A DNA stretch of 20,638 nucleotides, taken from assembly GCF_000226875.1 (NCBI RefSeq), contig NZ_JH164926.1:1334749-1355386 (forward strand), read 5' to 3'. Positions 13,042-20,464 of this stretch are shown piece after piece. Source of the stretch: Neisseria shayeganii 871 (GTDB lineage Bacteria > Pseudomonadota > Gammaproteobacteria > Burkholderiales > Neisseriaceae). Each line of letters starts with the position of its first letter. The stretch's first letter is position 1. The position numbers and the translations under genes were made by a program. The notes beneath the pieces were generated by a model. That model did no database searches, was not told where the DNA came from, and worked only from the letters and a program-made list of their open reading frames with translations.

Positions 13042-14394
13042 TTATCCAAATAAGCGGGTAATATCGTTGAAGAAAGCCACCAGCATCAGCATGAGCATCA
13101 GCGAGAGTCCGATGCGGATGCCCAGCATCTGCACGCGCTCGCTCACGGGCTTGCCCCGAATCCATTCGGCGGCATAATACATTAAATGACCGCCGTCTAA
13201 AACAGGTATCGGCAGCAAGTTCAAAATCCCCAGGCTGATGCTGATGACCGCCAGAAACTCCAGATAGGCCGGCAAACCGGCATCGGCGGTTTTGCCGGCA
13301 TAGTCGGCAATGGTCAGCGGGCCGGAAATGTGGCTGATGGAAGCCTGGCCGGTGAGCAGGCGGGCGAACAGCTTGCCGGTCAGCACCGTATAACTGTAGA
13401 GCCGCTCGGTACCCAGCAGAAAGGCTTGGCCGACCGAAGGCCGGTAATGACGGGTATTTTGCTCGGCCCAGGCTTGGTTGCTCCGGCCGCTGAAACCCGC
13501 AAAGCCGTAGCTTTTGCCGCTGCCGTCGGGCTTGGCGTCCGGCCGCAGAAAGGTTTGCCGGGCTTGGCCGTTGCGCACGTAGTCCACGCTCAGCCGGTCT
13601 TGCGGGTGGGCGCGCACAATGGCGGTTACATCCTGCCAGGTGGCGGTGGGCTCGCCGTTGACCGCTACGATGGTATCGCCTTTTTGCAAACTGGCGCGCG
13701 CGGCTGGCGAATCGGGCGCCACCGTCTCCAGCGTGTTCTCCACCTTAAACGGCACCAAGCCGAAATAGCCGCCGCGCTTGGCCGCTTGCGCCGCCTGCGG
13801 GGTGTCGGCCACATCAATCGAACGCTCGGCGGCGCGGCCGTCGGCATCGCTGACGGCTACCTGAACGCGGCCGGCTTCCAAATTGATGATGATTTCGGCT
13901 TGGGCGTCGCCCCAATTGGCAACGGCTTTGCCATTGACACTGTGGATGGTGTCGCCGGCTTGGAAACCGGCCTGCTCGGCAATCGAACCGCGCTCCACCG
14001 TGCCCACCACCGGACGGATTTCTTTCACGCCGAAGGTGCTGAAAGTCAGCGTATAGAGCAACACGGCCAAGGCCAGATTGGTGAGCGGGCCGGCGGCCAC
14101 CACGGCGATGCGTTTGGCCGGGTGCTGCTTGTCGAACGCATAAGGGAGATCGGCCTCGGCCACATTGCCTTCGCGGGTGTCCACCATTTTTACATAGCCG
14201 CCCAGCGGAATCGGCGCCAAACACCATTCGATGCCGCGCCAGCGTTTCTTCAAAAACGGTTTGCCGAAGCCCACGGAAAAACGCAGCACCTTGATGCCGC
14301 ACCAACGCGCCACCAGCAAGTGCCCCAGCTCGTGCAGGCTCACCAAAATCACAATCGCCAGCAAAAACGAGCCGACAGTATGCAGCAAAGACAT
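13042..14394 (-). CDS. rseP: RIP metalloprotease RseP (site-2 protease family)
   Basis: A 450-residue inner-membrane zinc protease that cleaves transmembrane segments, such as anti-sigma factors and leftover signal peptides. The first membrane helix carries the zinc site SLHELGHLL (His21, Glu22 and His25 from the chosen start). A second conserved helix has GPLTNLALAV. Two PDZ domains lie in the periplasmic part (about 110-305; RGSIAEQAGFQAGD and DSPAARASLQKGD). The third metal ligand is in NLLPIPVLDGGHLM, and two C-terminal helices end the protein. The ATG at 14394 has AAGGAAG close upstream; the ATG at 14409 has no useful site. It is the first gene of the envelope cluster. In Neisseria I would expect dxr and cdsA before it, but here the upstream neighbour is divergent and unrelated. 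Confidence 0.95.
   Translation of the reverse strand: MSLLHTVGSFLLAIVILVSLHELGHLLVARWCGIKVLRFSVGFGKPFLKKRWRGIEWCLAPIPLGGYVKMVDTREGNVAEADLPYAFDKQHPAKRIAVVAAGPLTNLALAVLLYTLTFSTFGVKEIRPVVGTVERGSIAEQAGFQAGDTIHSVNGKAVANWGDAQAEIIINLEAGRVQVAVSDADGRAAERSIDVADTPQAAQAAKRGGYFGLVPFKVENTLETVAPDSPAARASLQKGDTIVAVNGEPTATWQDVTAIVRAHPQDRLSVDYVRNGQARQTFLRPDAKPDGSGKSYGFAGFSGRSNQAWAEQNTRHYRPSVGQAFLLGTERLYSYTVLTGKLFARLLTGQASISHISGPLTIADYAGKTADAGLPAYLEFLAVISISLGILNLLPIPVLDGGHLMYYAAEWIRGKPVSERVQMLGIRIGLSLMLMLMLVAFFNDITRLFG
13854..13865 (+). repeat. Near-match uptake sequence inside rseP
   Basis: CGGCTACCTGAA, one mismatch at the first base of the 12-mer. The 10-base core GGCTACCTGA is intact. It lies within the rseP coding sequence. 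Confidence 0.7.
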
Positions 14395-14426
14395 GACTTC
14401 CTTAATCATCTCAATGAAACGGCATC

Positions 14427-14467
14427 AGGCTACCTGAAAGCCGCATCTTGCCGTTTTCAGGTAGCCT
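14427..14467. repeat. Uptake-sequence inverted pair in the rseP leader
   Basis: Exact AGGCTACCTGAA at 14427-14438 and its reverse complement at 14456-14467 form a 13-bp stem with a 15-nt loop. The genes on both sides diverge, so this is not a terminator between convergent or tandem genes. If rseP is transcribed from the promoter proposed near 14547, the hairpin lies in its 5' leader. Confidence 0.85.
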
Positions 14468-14546
14468 AAACCGTGCCGTTCCCGGTTATCGAAACGGCGG
14501 CCGGGCTTGAGCGTCCAAACCCTGCCCGGCCGGCACAAGGGGCGGA

Positions 14547-14575
14547 TTGTATAGTATTTTCCGCAAGATGAAAAA
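14547..14575 (-). promoter_or_regulatory. Possible promoter of the rseP-bamA cluster
   Basis: On the minus strand TTTTCA (14570-14575) and TACAAT (14547-14552) are 17 bp apart, 4/6 and 5/6 matches to the sigma70 hexamers. Transcription would start near 14540 and give a leader of about 145 nt that includes the uptake-sequence hairpin. Confidence 0.4.
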
Positions 14576-14667
14576 GCGGGCTGCTGCCGAGCAAAGGCAA
14601 ACCGCCACCCTTTAAGCCGGGCGGAAAACAGGGGATAATCCGCCTGTCTTGAATATTGCTCCGCTTC

Positions 14668-17385
14668 ATGCCGACCATGCCGCCACTCGAACGCCTCCCC
14701 ACCCGACACGACCCGCGCTGGGCGGTTTTTGCCCTGCTCACCACTTTTGTGATTTGCGGCATGACGCTGTGGGGCTTTAACCGCAGCCCGCTTCAGGTAG
14801 CCTTTATCGTGTCGCTGTGCGTGCTCTTGGATATGGGCCTGCATTATCTGTTGCGCCGCAAAACCCTGCTCGTGCCCTTAAGTGCCGCCATCACCGGCAT
14901 GGGTTTGTCCATCCTCACCAATTTCGCCCACGGCCTGTGGTTGGCGGCCATCCCGCCGTTTTTCGCCATCGCCTCCAAATATGTGTGCACCGTCAACGGC
15001 CGCCATGTGTATAACCCCGGCCTGTTCGGCGTCATCGCCGCGCTCACCCTCAGCCAGGGCATGATCACCCCCGCTCCGGCCTACCAATGGGGCGGCTCGG
15101 GCGTGACTGCGTTTTTCGTGGTGACCGCCGCTCTGATGCTGTTTGCCCTCAATATCCGCCGCAGCGCGCTGATTGTGTCGTTTTTGGTGTTTTATGCCAT
15201 CCAGCTGGCCTTGCGCGCCTGGGTGCTGCAACACCATCTGCCGCCGGAAACCCTGTTTTTGGGTGCCTTCTCCTCGCCGGCGTTCTATCTGTTTACCTTT
15301 TTCATGATCACCGATCCGCCCACCTCGCCCAACTCGCGCCGCGGCCAGGTGGGCATGGCTCTGTTTATCGTGGTGGTGGATTTGCTGCTGCACCGCATTC
15401 AGAGTTTTTCCACCCTGTTTTACGCCGCCTTTGCCTATTTCACCCTGCGCTGGGCCTGGCTGTGGTGGCGGCAGGGGCAAACGCCGTGGCGCACGGTGCT
15501 GCGCCAACAAGGGCGCGCGCTGGCGGTGATCGCCGCCCTCGGCCTGGGCGGCTGGGGGGTGTATCGTGCCAATCATGCTTTCGGCGATGCCGATGCAGCC
15601 GGCTTCCACCTCACCGAAATCCCCGCCGCCGTCAGCGGCCTAGTCGGCGAGCCGGGCGACATCTGGCAGCGCACCGACCCGCGCATGCACCATGTGGCCA
15701 AATGGCTGTTGTCGGTTGGCGATGCCGCTGCGGTGGCCGATGTCGATCTCGACGGCCTGCCCGACGTCTTTCTCACCCAACCCCTCAAAAGCGAGGCCGA
15801 CCGCGCCCAGCTGTGGCTCAACCGCGGCGGTTTCCGCTTCGAGCGTTTCGATTTGCCCATGCTCGACGCACAGCGCAGGCTACCTGAACAGCACGGCCTG
15901 ATTGCCGCCGCCACCTGGTTTGACATGGACAACGACGGCGATGCCGATTTGCTGTTGGGCACCGGTTTCGGCCCGGGCCGTTTGTTGCGCAACGATCTGA
16001 TCGAAACCGGCCGCCTCGGCTTTAGCGACACCAGCCGCGAAGCCGGGTTGGACGCCTACCAAATCAGCGTCTCCACCAATGTGCTCGACGCCGACCAAGA
16101 CGGCCGGCTGGACGTCATCGTTACCAACATCATGCAGCGCCACCTGCCCGACTATAACCGCCCCGTGCGCTACTCCATCTTCCGGCTACCTGAAGCCGAA
16201 TACGAGGGCGACCGGCGCATGTTCAACGTGATGCACCGCTCCTGGCACAATGCCGACAACGCCGACGAAAACTGGCTCTACCGCAACCTCGGCCAAGGCC
16301 GCTTTGCCGCCGTGCCCGCCGCCGACAGCGGCTTTGGCGGCCGCCGCTGGACCATGGCCACCGCCACCGGCGACCTCAACGACGACGGCTGGCCGGATAT
16401 TTATTTCGCCAACGACTTCGGCCCCGACCAACTCTATATCAACCGCCAAGGCCGTGGCTTCAGCCCCGTGCAGGGCCGGCTCGCCGGCAGCATCGGCCGC
16501 GACACCTACAAAGGCATGAACGCCACCTTCGGCGACCTCGACGACAACGGCCGACCCGACATCCACGTTTCCAATGTGCACCACAAACTGCAGGCCGAAG
16601 GCAGTCTCTTATGGATGAACCACAGCCAAGCCGGCGAACACAGCCCCGACATGCTGCGCGACGAAGCCGGCCGCCGAAATGCCCTCAACGAGCGCCGCTT
16701 CGGCTGGGGTGCCGCCTTCGTCGATCTCAACCGCGACGGTCGCTTAGACATGCTGCAGGCCAACGGCATGGCCGACAACGCCTACGACCCCGGCGAAACG
16801 CCCTGCCCCGATTACTGGTATTGGAACGCCCAAATCGCCCTCACCGGCCCCGAGGTGCACGGCTATGCCGACCGCTGGGCCGACGTGCGCGGCCGCTGCA
16901 TCTTCGGCCACGAAGCCAACCGCGTGTATCTCAACCGCGGCGATTATTTTGTCGATGTGGCCGAACAAGTGGGCTGGACGCAAAAAGGCACTTCGCGCGG
17001 CATGATTACCGCCGACTTCGACAACGACGGCGATGCCGATGTATTGGTGACCCACATGACCGCCCCGCCCAGCCTCTACCGCAACGACAGCCAGGCCGCC
17101 GGCTGGCTGGGGCTGGAATTGGTGGGCGACGGCCGCCGCTGCAACCGTGACGCACTGGGCAGCAAGGTGCAGTTACTGCCGCAAGCCGGCCTGACGGCGC
17201 AACACCGCGAGGTGTACGCCAACAACGGCTTTGCCGCGCAAAACGACCGCCGCATCCTGTTCGGCCTCGGCAAGGCGGCGGTGGCGGAAGTGCAGCTCGA
17301 CATCCGCTGGTGCGGCCGCGACGACCTGCGCCAAAGCGTGCGCCTCGCGCCGGGCCGCTATCACCGCATAGTGCAGCAGCCTTAA
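14668..17385 (+). CDS. NqrB/RnfD-like membrane module fused to CRTAC1-like FG-GAP/ASPIC domain
   Basis: A 905-residue fusion. Residues about 15-310 hold nine or ten membrane helices with RnfD/NqrB-like motifs (HVYNPGLFGV near 114, FFMITDPPTSPNSRRGQ near 210-226). SGVT near 144-147 may be a degenerate form of the SGAT site that carries covalent FMN in that family. Residues about 340-800 carry seven Ca-binding-type DxDxDG or DxNxDG loops, starting near 358, 419, 474, 569, 623, 686 and 783, as in FG-GAP beta propellers. Residues about 820-900 match the ASPIC/UnbV domain (ALGSKVQLL ... NNGFAAQNDRRILFGLG). The basic loop before the last helix suggests the propeller is periplasmic. No Rnf or Nqr partner genes are nearby and the function is unknown. 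The start is uncertain: ATG 14668, ATG 14677 and TTG 14656 are all in frame, without a clear ribosome binding site. Confidence 0.85.
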   Translation: MPTMPPLERLPTRHDPRWAVFALLTTFVICGMTLWGFNRSPLQVAFIVSLCVLLDMGLHYLLRRKTLLVPLSAAITGMGLSILTNFAHGLWLAAIPPFFAIASKYVCTVNGRHVYNPGLFGVIAALTLSQGMITPAPAYQWGGSGVTAFFVVTAALMLFALNIRRSALIVSFLVFYAIQLALRAWVLQHHLPPETLFLGAFSSPAFYLFTFFMITDPPTSPNSRRGQVGMALFIVVVDLLLHRIQSFSTLFYAAFAYFTLRWAWLWWRQGQTPWRTVLRQQGRALAVIAALGLGGWGVYRANHAFGDADAAGFHLTEIPAAVSGLVGEPGDIWQRTDPRMHHVAKWLLSVGDAAAVADVDLDGLPDVFLTQPLKSEADRAQLWLNRGGFRFERFDLPMLDAQRRLPEQHGLIAAATWFDMDNDGDADLLLGTGFGPGRLLRNDLIETGRLGFSDTSREAGLDAYQISVSTNVLDADQDGRLDVIVTNIMQRHLPDYNRPVRYSIFRLPEAEYEGDRRMFNVMHRSWHNADNADENWLYRNLGQGRFAAVPAADSGFGGRRWTMATATGDLNDDGWPDIYFANDFGPDQLYINRQGRGFSPVQGRLAGSIGRDTYKGMNATFGDLDDNGRPDIHVSNVHHKLQAEGSLLWMNHSQAGEHSPDMLRDEAGRRNALNERRFGWGAAFVDLNRDGRLDMLQANGMADNAYDPGETPCPDYWYWNAQIALTGPEVHGYADRWADVRGRCIFGHEANRVYLNRGDYFVDVAEQVGWTQKGTSRGMITADFDNDGDADVLVTHMTAPPSLYRNDSQAAGWLGLELVGDGRRCNRDALGSKVQLLPQAGLTAQHREVYANNGFAAQNDRRILFGLGKAAVAEVQLDIRWCGRDDLRQSVRLAPGRYHRIVQQP
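14792..14803 (-). repeat. Uptake sequence inside the membrane-module coding region
   Basis: Exact reverse-complement 12-mer TTCAGGTAGCCT, read in frame as part of PLQVAF in a transmembrane helix. Confidence 0.9.
15877..15888 (+). repeat. Uptake sequence inside the propeller coding region
   Basis: Exact AGGCTACCTGAA, encoding RLPE between the first and second calcium-type loops of the fusion protein. Confidence 0.9.
16183..16194 (+). repeat. Near-match uptake sequence inside the propeller coding region
   Basis: CGGCTACCTGAA, one mismatch at the first base, also encoding RLPE. It is the third uptake sequence in this gene. Confidence 0.75.
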
Positions 17386-17402
17386 TGCGGCACGGCAGCA
17401 GC

Positions 17403-17437
17403 AGGCTACCTGAACATCCGCCCTTTTCAGGTAGCCG
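17403..17437. terminator. Uptake-sequence hairpin after the fusion gene
   Basis: Exact AGGCTACCTGAA at 17403-17414 and TTCAGGTAGCCG at 17426-17437 (last base mismatched) give an 11-bp stem beginning 18 bases after the stop codon. The T-run is lacking. It separates the fusion gene from the minC promoter, which begins two bases later. Confidence 0.6.
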
Positions 17438-17438
17438 A

Positions 17439-17467
17439 TTGATGCGCTGTGGATAAAACGGTAAACT
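17439..17467 (+). promoter_or_regulatory. Promoter of the minCDE-oxyR cluster
   Basis: TTGATG (17439-17444) and TAAACT (17462-17467), separated by 17 bp, are each 4/6 matches to the sigma70 hexamers. The predicted start near 17475 is 22 bases before the minC ATG. Confidence 0.5.
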
Positions 17468-17496
17468 CCGCCCGTTTAACACCCGTCTGCCGCCTG

Positions 17497-18207
17497 ATGA
17501 AACCCGCTTTCGACATCAAATCCGCCCGCCTCGACGCCCTGGCGGTGCAACTGAACAGCCCCGATCCGGCGGCCGTCCGCCAGACCTTGGAAGAGCGGGC
17601 GGTGCAATACCGCGCGTTTGCCGATATGCCGCTGCTGTTGGATGTTCAGGCGCTGGACGACCCCGATACTTTTGACTTGGGCAGCATTCTCGATCTTTTC
17701 GCCCGCTACGGCCTGCGCTTGGGCACCCTGCGCCACGCCGACGAACAATGGCTGCCGGTGGCCCAGGCCTATCATCTGGCGTTTTGCGGCCCTTCGCGCA
17801 ACGAAGAAAAAAGCATTCCCCTGCCCGAAGCGCCGCCCGCTGCGACCGCCCCGCCGCCCGTAGTCGGGGCGCGCAAAACCTTGGTGGTGGAACGCCCCAT
17901 CCGCACCGGCCAGCAGGTGTATGCCGAAAATGCCGATTTGATTGTGCTGGGCATGGTCAGCGAAGGCGCGGAAGTGATTGCCGACGGCCATATCCACGTT
18001 TACGCCCCGCTGCGCGGCCGCGCCCTGGCCGGCGCCGACGGCGACCAAAACGCCCGTATTTTCGTGCAGTCCATGCAGGCCGAACTGGTGTCGGTGGCCG
18101 GCATTTACCGCACCTTCGATCAAGACCTGCCTGCCCATCTGCACCGCAAAGCCGTGCAGGTTTATCTGCAGGAAGGCCGTTTGGTAGTAGCCGCCCTCGG
18201 AGACTGA
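17497..18207 (+). CDS. minC: Septum site-determining protein MinC
   Basis: A 236-residue inhibitor of FtsZ assembly, recruited to the membrane by MinD to block polar division. The N-terminal FtsZ-inhibiting domain spans about 1-105. A Pro/Ala-rich linker follows (LPEAPPAATAPPPVV). The C-terminal beta-helix domain that binds MinD and dimerises carries RTGQQVYAENADLIVLG, ADGHIHVYAPLRGRALAG and ARIFVQSMQAELVSVAGIYR, the family signature. The ATG at 17497 is preferred because an in-frame GTG at 17449 lies within the promoter spacer. The ribosome binding site is weak. The gene ends 6 bases before a MITE-like element that separates it from minD, so minD may depend partly on another promoter. Confidence 0.93.
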   Translation: MKPAFDIKSARLDALAVQLNSPDPAAVRQTLEERAVQYRAFADMPLLLDVQALDDPDTFDLGSILDLFARYGLRLGTLRHADEQWLPVAQAYHLAFCGPSRNEEKSIPLPEAPPAATAPPPVVGARKTLVVERPIRTGQQVYAENADLIVLGMVSEGAEVIADGHIHVYAPLRGRALAGADGDQNARIFVQSMQAELVSVAGIYRTFDQDLPAHLHRKAVQVYLQEGRLVVAALGD

Positions 18208-18213
18208 CAGCCC

Positions 18214-18369
18214 GAGACCTTTGCCCCCATCTGCAGAGCATTTCCGCGTTGTGCGTTTACGCCTAGAGTGCGCTTGCTTGCTCGCTTGCCTATCTGTCTG
18301 ATAGGCCTGTGCTCGCTGCGCTGCTACGCCTGGAACGGCATCCACATCTGAAGGTTTTGCAAAGGCCTG
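18214..18369. mobile_element. MITE-like element between minC and minD (copy 1)
   Basis: About 156 bp, bounded by GAGACCTTTGC at the left and TTTTGCAAAGGCCTG at the right, imperfect terminal inverted repeats. Internal blocks CTCGCTTGCCTATCT (18281-18295) and GCTCGCTGCGCTGCTACGCC (from 18311) recur in the copy at 20465. There is no coding capacity. The ends resemble, from memory, those of IS5-family elements of Neisseria such as IS1106, so it may be a non-autonomous derivative. No clear target duplication is seen. The centre CCTATC-TGTCT-GATAGG can form a hairpin. Confidence 0.65.
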
Positions 18370-18377
18370 AGTCCGAA

Positions 18378-18389
18378 AGGCTACCTGAA
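18378..18389 (+). repeat. DNA uptake sequence upstream of minD
   Basis: Exact AGGCTACCTGAA 8 bases after the MITE-like element and 31 bases before the minD start. It is unpaired. Confidence 0.9.
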
Positions 18390-18420
18390 ACCCCATTCAC
18401 CAACACAAAAGGAATTTATT

Positions 18421-19233
18421 GTGGCAAAAATCATCGTAGTCACCTCCGGCAAAGGCGGTGTAGGCAAAACCACCACCAGCGCCAGCATTGCCAGCGGCTT
18501 GGCACTGCGCGGCCACAAAACCGCCGTGATCGACTTCGACGTCGGCCTGCGCAACCTCGACCTGATCATGGGCTGCGAACGCCGCGTGGTGTACGACTTG
18601 GTCAACGTAATCCAAAACGAAGCCTCGCTCAACCAGGCGCTGATCAAAGACAAACACTGCGACCAGCTCTACATCCTGCCTGCCTCGCAAACCCGCGACA
18701 AAGACGCCCTCAACCGCGAAGGCGTAGGGCGCGTGCTGCAGGAGCTCACCGAAAAAATGGGCTTCGAATACGTGATTTGCGATTCGCCCGCCGGCATAGA
18801 AACCGGCGCGCTGATGGCGCTCTATTTCGCCGACGAAGCCATCGTCACCACCAATCCCGAAGTTTCCAGCGTGCGCGACTCCGACCGCATCTTGGGCATT
18901 TTGCAGAGCAAAAGCCGCAAAGCCGAGCAAGGCGAAACCGTTAAAGAACACTTGCTGATTACCCGCTACAACCCCGAGCGCGTGGAAAAAGGCGAAATGC
19001 TTTCGGTAGATGACATCACCGACATTCTGCGCATTCCGCTGTTGGGCGTGATTCCCGAATCGCAAAGCGTGCTGCAGGCTTCCAACGCCGGCTCGCCGGT
19101 GATCCACCAAAACGATGCCGACGCCGCCAACGCCTATCAAGACGTGGTGGCCCGCCTATTGGGCGAAAACCGTCCAATGCGCTTTTTGGAAGCCGAGAAA
19201 AAAGGCTTCCTGAAACGCCTGTTCGGAGGATAA
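18421..19233 (+). CDS. minD: Septum site-determining ATPase MinD
   Basis: A 270-residue membrane-cycling ATPase that recruits MinC and is released by MinE. The deviant Walker A motif is GKGGVGKTTT (residues 10-19, with the signature lysine just after the first glycine). VIDFDVGLRNLDLIMG is switch I and its flank, and ICDSPAGIE is Walker B. The C-terminal amphipathic helix FLEAEKKGFLKRLFGG binds the membrane. The start is GTG at 18421, supported by AAAGGA 8 bases upstream and by the family N terminus AKIIVVTSGKGG. It is separated from minC by 213 bp holding the MITE-like element and an uptake sequence. minE follows after 4 bases. Confidence 0.97.
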   Translation: MAKIIVVTSGKGGVGKTTTSASIASGLALRGHKTAVIDFDVGLRNLDLIMGCERRVVYDLVNVIQNEASLNQALIKDKHCDQLYILPASQTRDKDALNREGVGRVLQELTEKMGFEYVICDSPAGIETGALMALYFADEAIVTTNPEVSSVRDSDRILGILQSKSRKAEQGETVKEHLLITRYNPERVEKGEMLSVDDITDILRIPLLGVIPESQSVLQASNAGSPVIHQNDADAANAYQDVVARLLGENRPMRFLEAEKKGFLKRLFGG

Positions 19234-19237
19234 GGCC

Positions 19238-19516
19238 ATGTCTCTGATCGATATGCTGTTCGGCAAAAAACAGAAGTCGGCCCAAGTCGCGCGCGACCGC
19301 CTGCAAATCATCATCGCACAGGAGCGCGTGAAAGAGCAGGCGCCCGACTACCTGCCTACCCTGCAGAAAGAACTGCTGGAAGTGCTGTCCAAATACGTCA
19401 ACGTCTCACTGGATGACATCCGCATTTCGCAAGAAAAACAAGACGGCGTGGACGTTTTGGAGCTCAACATCATTCTGCCGGACGCGCAACGCAAAGCCGA
19501 GGCCGACCGAACATGA
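19238..19516 (+). CDS. minE: Cell division topological specificity factor MinE
   Basis: A 92-residue activator of the MinD ATPase that drives pole-to-pole oscillation. The N terminus MSLIDMLFG is the membrane-targeting segment. RDRLQIIIAQER (about 20-31) is the MinD-contact region, and the C-terminal topological domain (YLPTLQKELLEVLSKYV ... LELNIILP) follows. The length is typical. GGAGG lies upstream of the ATG. The stop codon overlaps the oxyR start in ATGA, so the two are translationally coupled. Confidence 0.96.
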   Translation: MSLIDMLFGKKQKSAQVARDRLQIIIAQERVKEQAPDYLPTLQKELLEVLSKYVNVSLDDIRISQEKQDGVDVLELNIILPDAQRKAEADRT

Positions 19517-20442
19517 CCCTGACCGAGTTACGCTACATCGTAGCCGTGGCGCAGGAGCGCCACTTTGGCCGGGCGGCCCAACGCTGCTTCGTGAGCCAGC
19601 CCACGCTCTCCATTGCCATCAAAAAACTGGAGGAAGAGCTGGCCGTTTCCCTATTCGACCGCAGCAGCAGCGAAGTGAAAACCACCGAGGCAGGCGAGCG
19701 CATCGTGGCACAAGCCCACCGTGTCTTGGAAGAGGCCGACCGCATCAAGCATATGGCGGCCATCGAACAAAACGAGTTGAGCGGCGCCTTCAAACTCGGC
19801 TTGATTTTTACCGTTGCCCCCTATCTGCTGCCGCGCCTGATTCTGTCGCTGCGCCAGCTGGCACCCGGCATGCCGCTGATGCTGGAGGAGCACTACACCC
19901 AAGCCTTAACCGACCGCCTCAAAAAAGGCGACTTGGACGCCCTGGTGGTGGCTGCCCCCTATCACGAACCGGGCATTGTGACCTCGCCCTTGTATGACGA
20001 GCCTTTTTTCGTGATCGTGCCCAAGGGCCATGAGTTTGAGGAGTTGGACGCCGTATCCGCCGATGCTTTGGCCAGCCAACAGGTTTTGCTGCTGAACGAA
20101 GGCAACTGCCTGCGCGACCAAATCATGGAAAGCTGCTCCGAACTCGCTTCGCGCCAACGGATACCCGGTTTGGCGAATACCGTGCAAGGCAGCTCCATCA
20201 ACACCATCCGCCACATGGTGGCCAGCGGCTTGGGCATCAGCGTGCTGCCCTCCAGTGCATTGACCGACAACGACCACCTGTTGTTCTCCATCGTGCCTTT
20301 CGAGCCGCCGGTGCCGCAGCGCCGCATCGTGCTGGCCAGCCGCCGCAATTTCGTGCGCCCGAAAGCACTGGCGGCCATCAGGCAGGCCGTACTGCAATCG
20401 CAGCTGGCCGGGGTACGCTTTATTCATGAAGATGCGGCCTGA
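19513..20442 (+). CDS. oxyR: Peroxide-sensing LysR-type regulator OxyR
   Basis: A 309-residue transcription regulator that senses hydrogen peroxide through a disulfide. The winged helix-turn-helix is at residues about 1-60 (HFGRAAQRCFVSQPTLSIAIKKLE), followed by a linker helix and an effector domain. The redox pair is Cys199 and Cys208 in EGNCLRDQIMESCSE, at the same numbers as in E. coli OxyR, so redox switching should be intact. The start ATG overlaps the minE stop (ATGA). Linkage of oxyR to minCDE is also known to me from Neisseria. Its targets typically include catalase and peroxiredoxin genes. It is followed by a single uptake sequence and a MITE-like element, without an obvious hairpin terminator. 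Confidence 0.95.
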   Translation: MTLTELRYIVAVAQERHFGRAAQRCFVSQPTLSIAIKKLEEELAVSLFDRSSSEVKTTEAGERIVAQAHRVLEEADRIKHMAAIEQNELSGAFKLGLIFTVAPYLLPRLILSLRQLAPGMPLMLEEHYTQALTDRLKKGDLDALVVAAPYHEPGIVTSPLYDEPFFVIVPKGHEFEELDAVSADALASQQVLLLNEGNCLRDQIMESCSELASRQRIPGLANTVQGSSINTIRHMVASGLGISVLPSSALTDNDHLLFSIVPFEPPVPQRRIVLASRRNFVRPKALAAIRQAVLQSQLAGVRFIHEDAA

Positions 20443-20452
20443 CGGCATTATT

Positions 20453-20464
20453 TTCAGGTAGCCT
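20453..20464 (-). repeat. DNA uptake sequence after oxyR
   Basis: Exact TTCAGGTAGCCT, 10 bases after the oxyR stop codon. It abuts the left end of the MITE-like element with no gap. Confidence 0.9.

Noticed and set aside
11636..13177. A 513-residue plus-strand reading frame opposite bamA
   Set aside because: It is the antisense of an unambiguous BamA gene. His-rich composition and lack of a domain are typical of shadow frames in GC-rich coding DNA. The same applies to the long plus-strand frames at 8714-10204 (opposite lpxD and fabZ) and 13330-14469 (opposite rseP).
14656..14667. TTG at 14656 as start of the fusion gene
   Set aside because: No ribosome binding site precedes it, and two ATG codons follow within 21 bases ahead of the first membrane helix. 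ATG 14668 was preferred, with low certainty.
17449..17496. GTG start extending MinC by 16 residues
   Set aside because: It lies between the -35 and -10 hexamers of the likely minC promoter, and the family N terminus fits the ATG at 17497.
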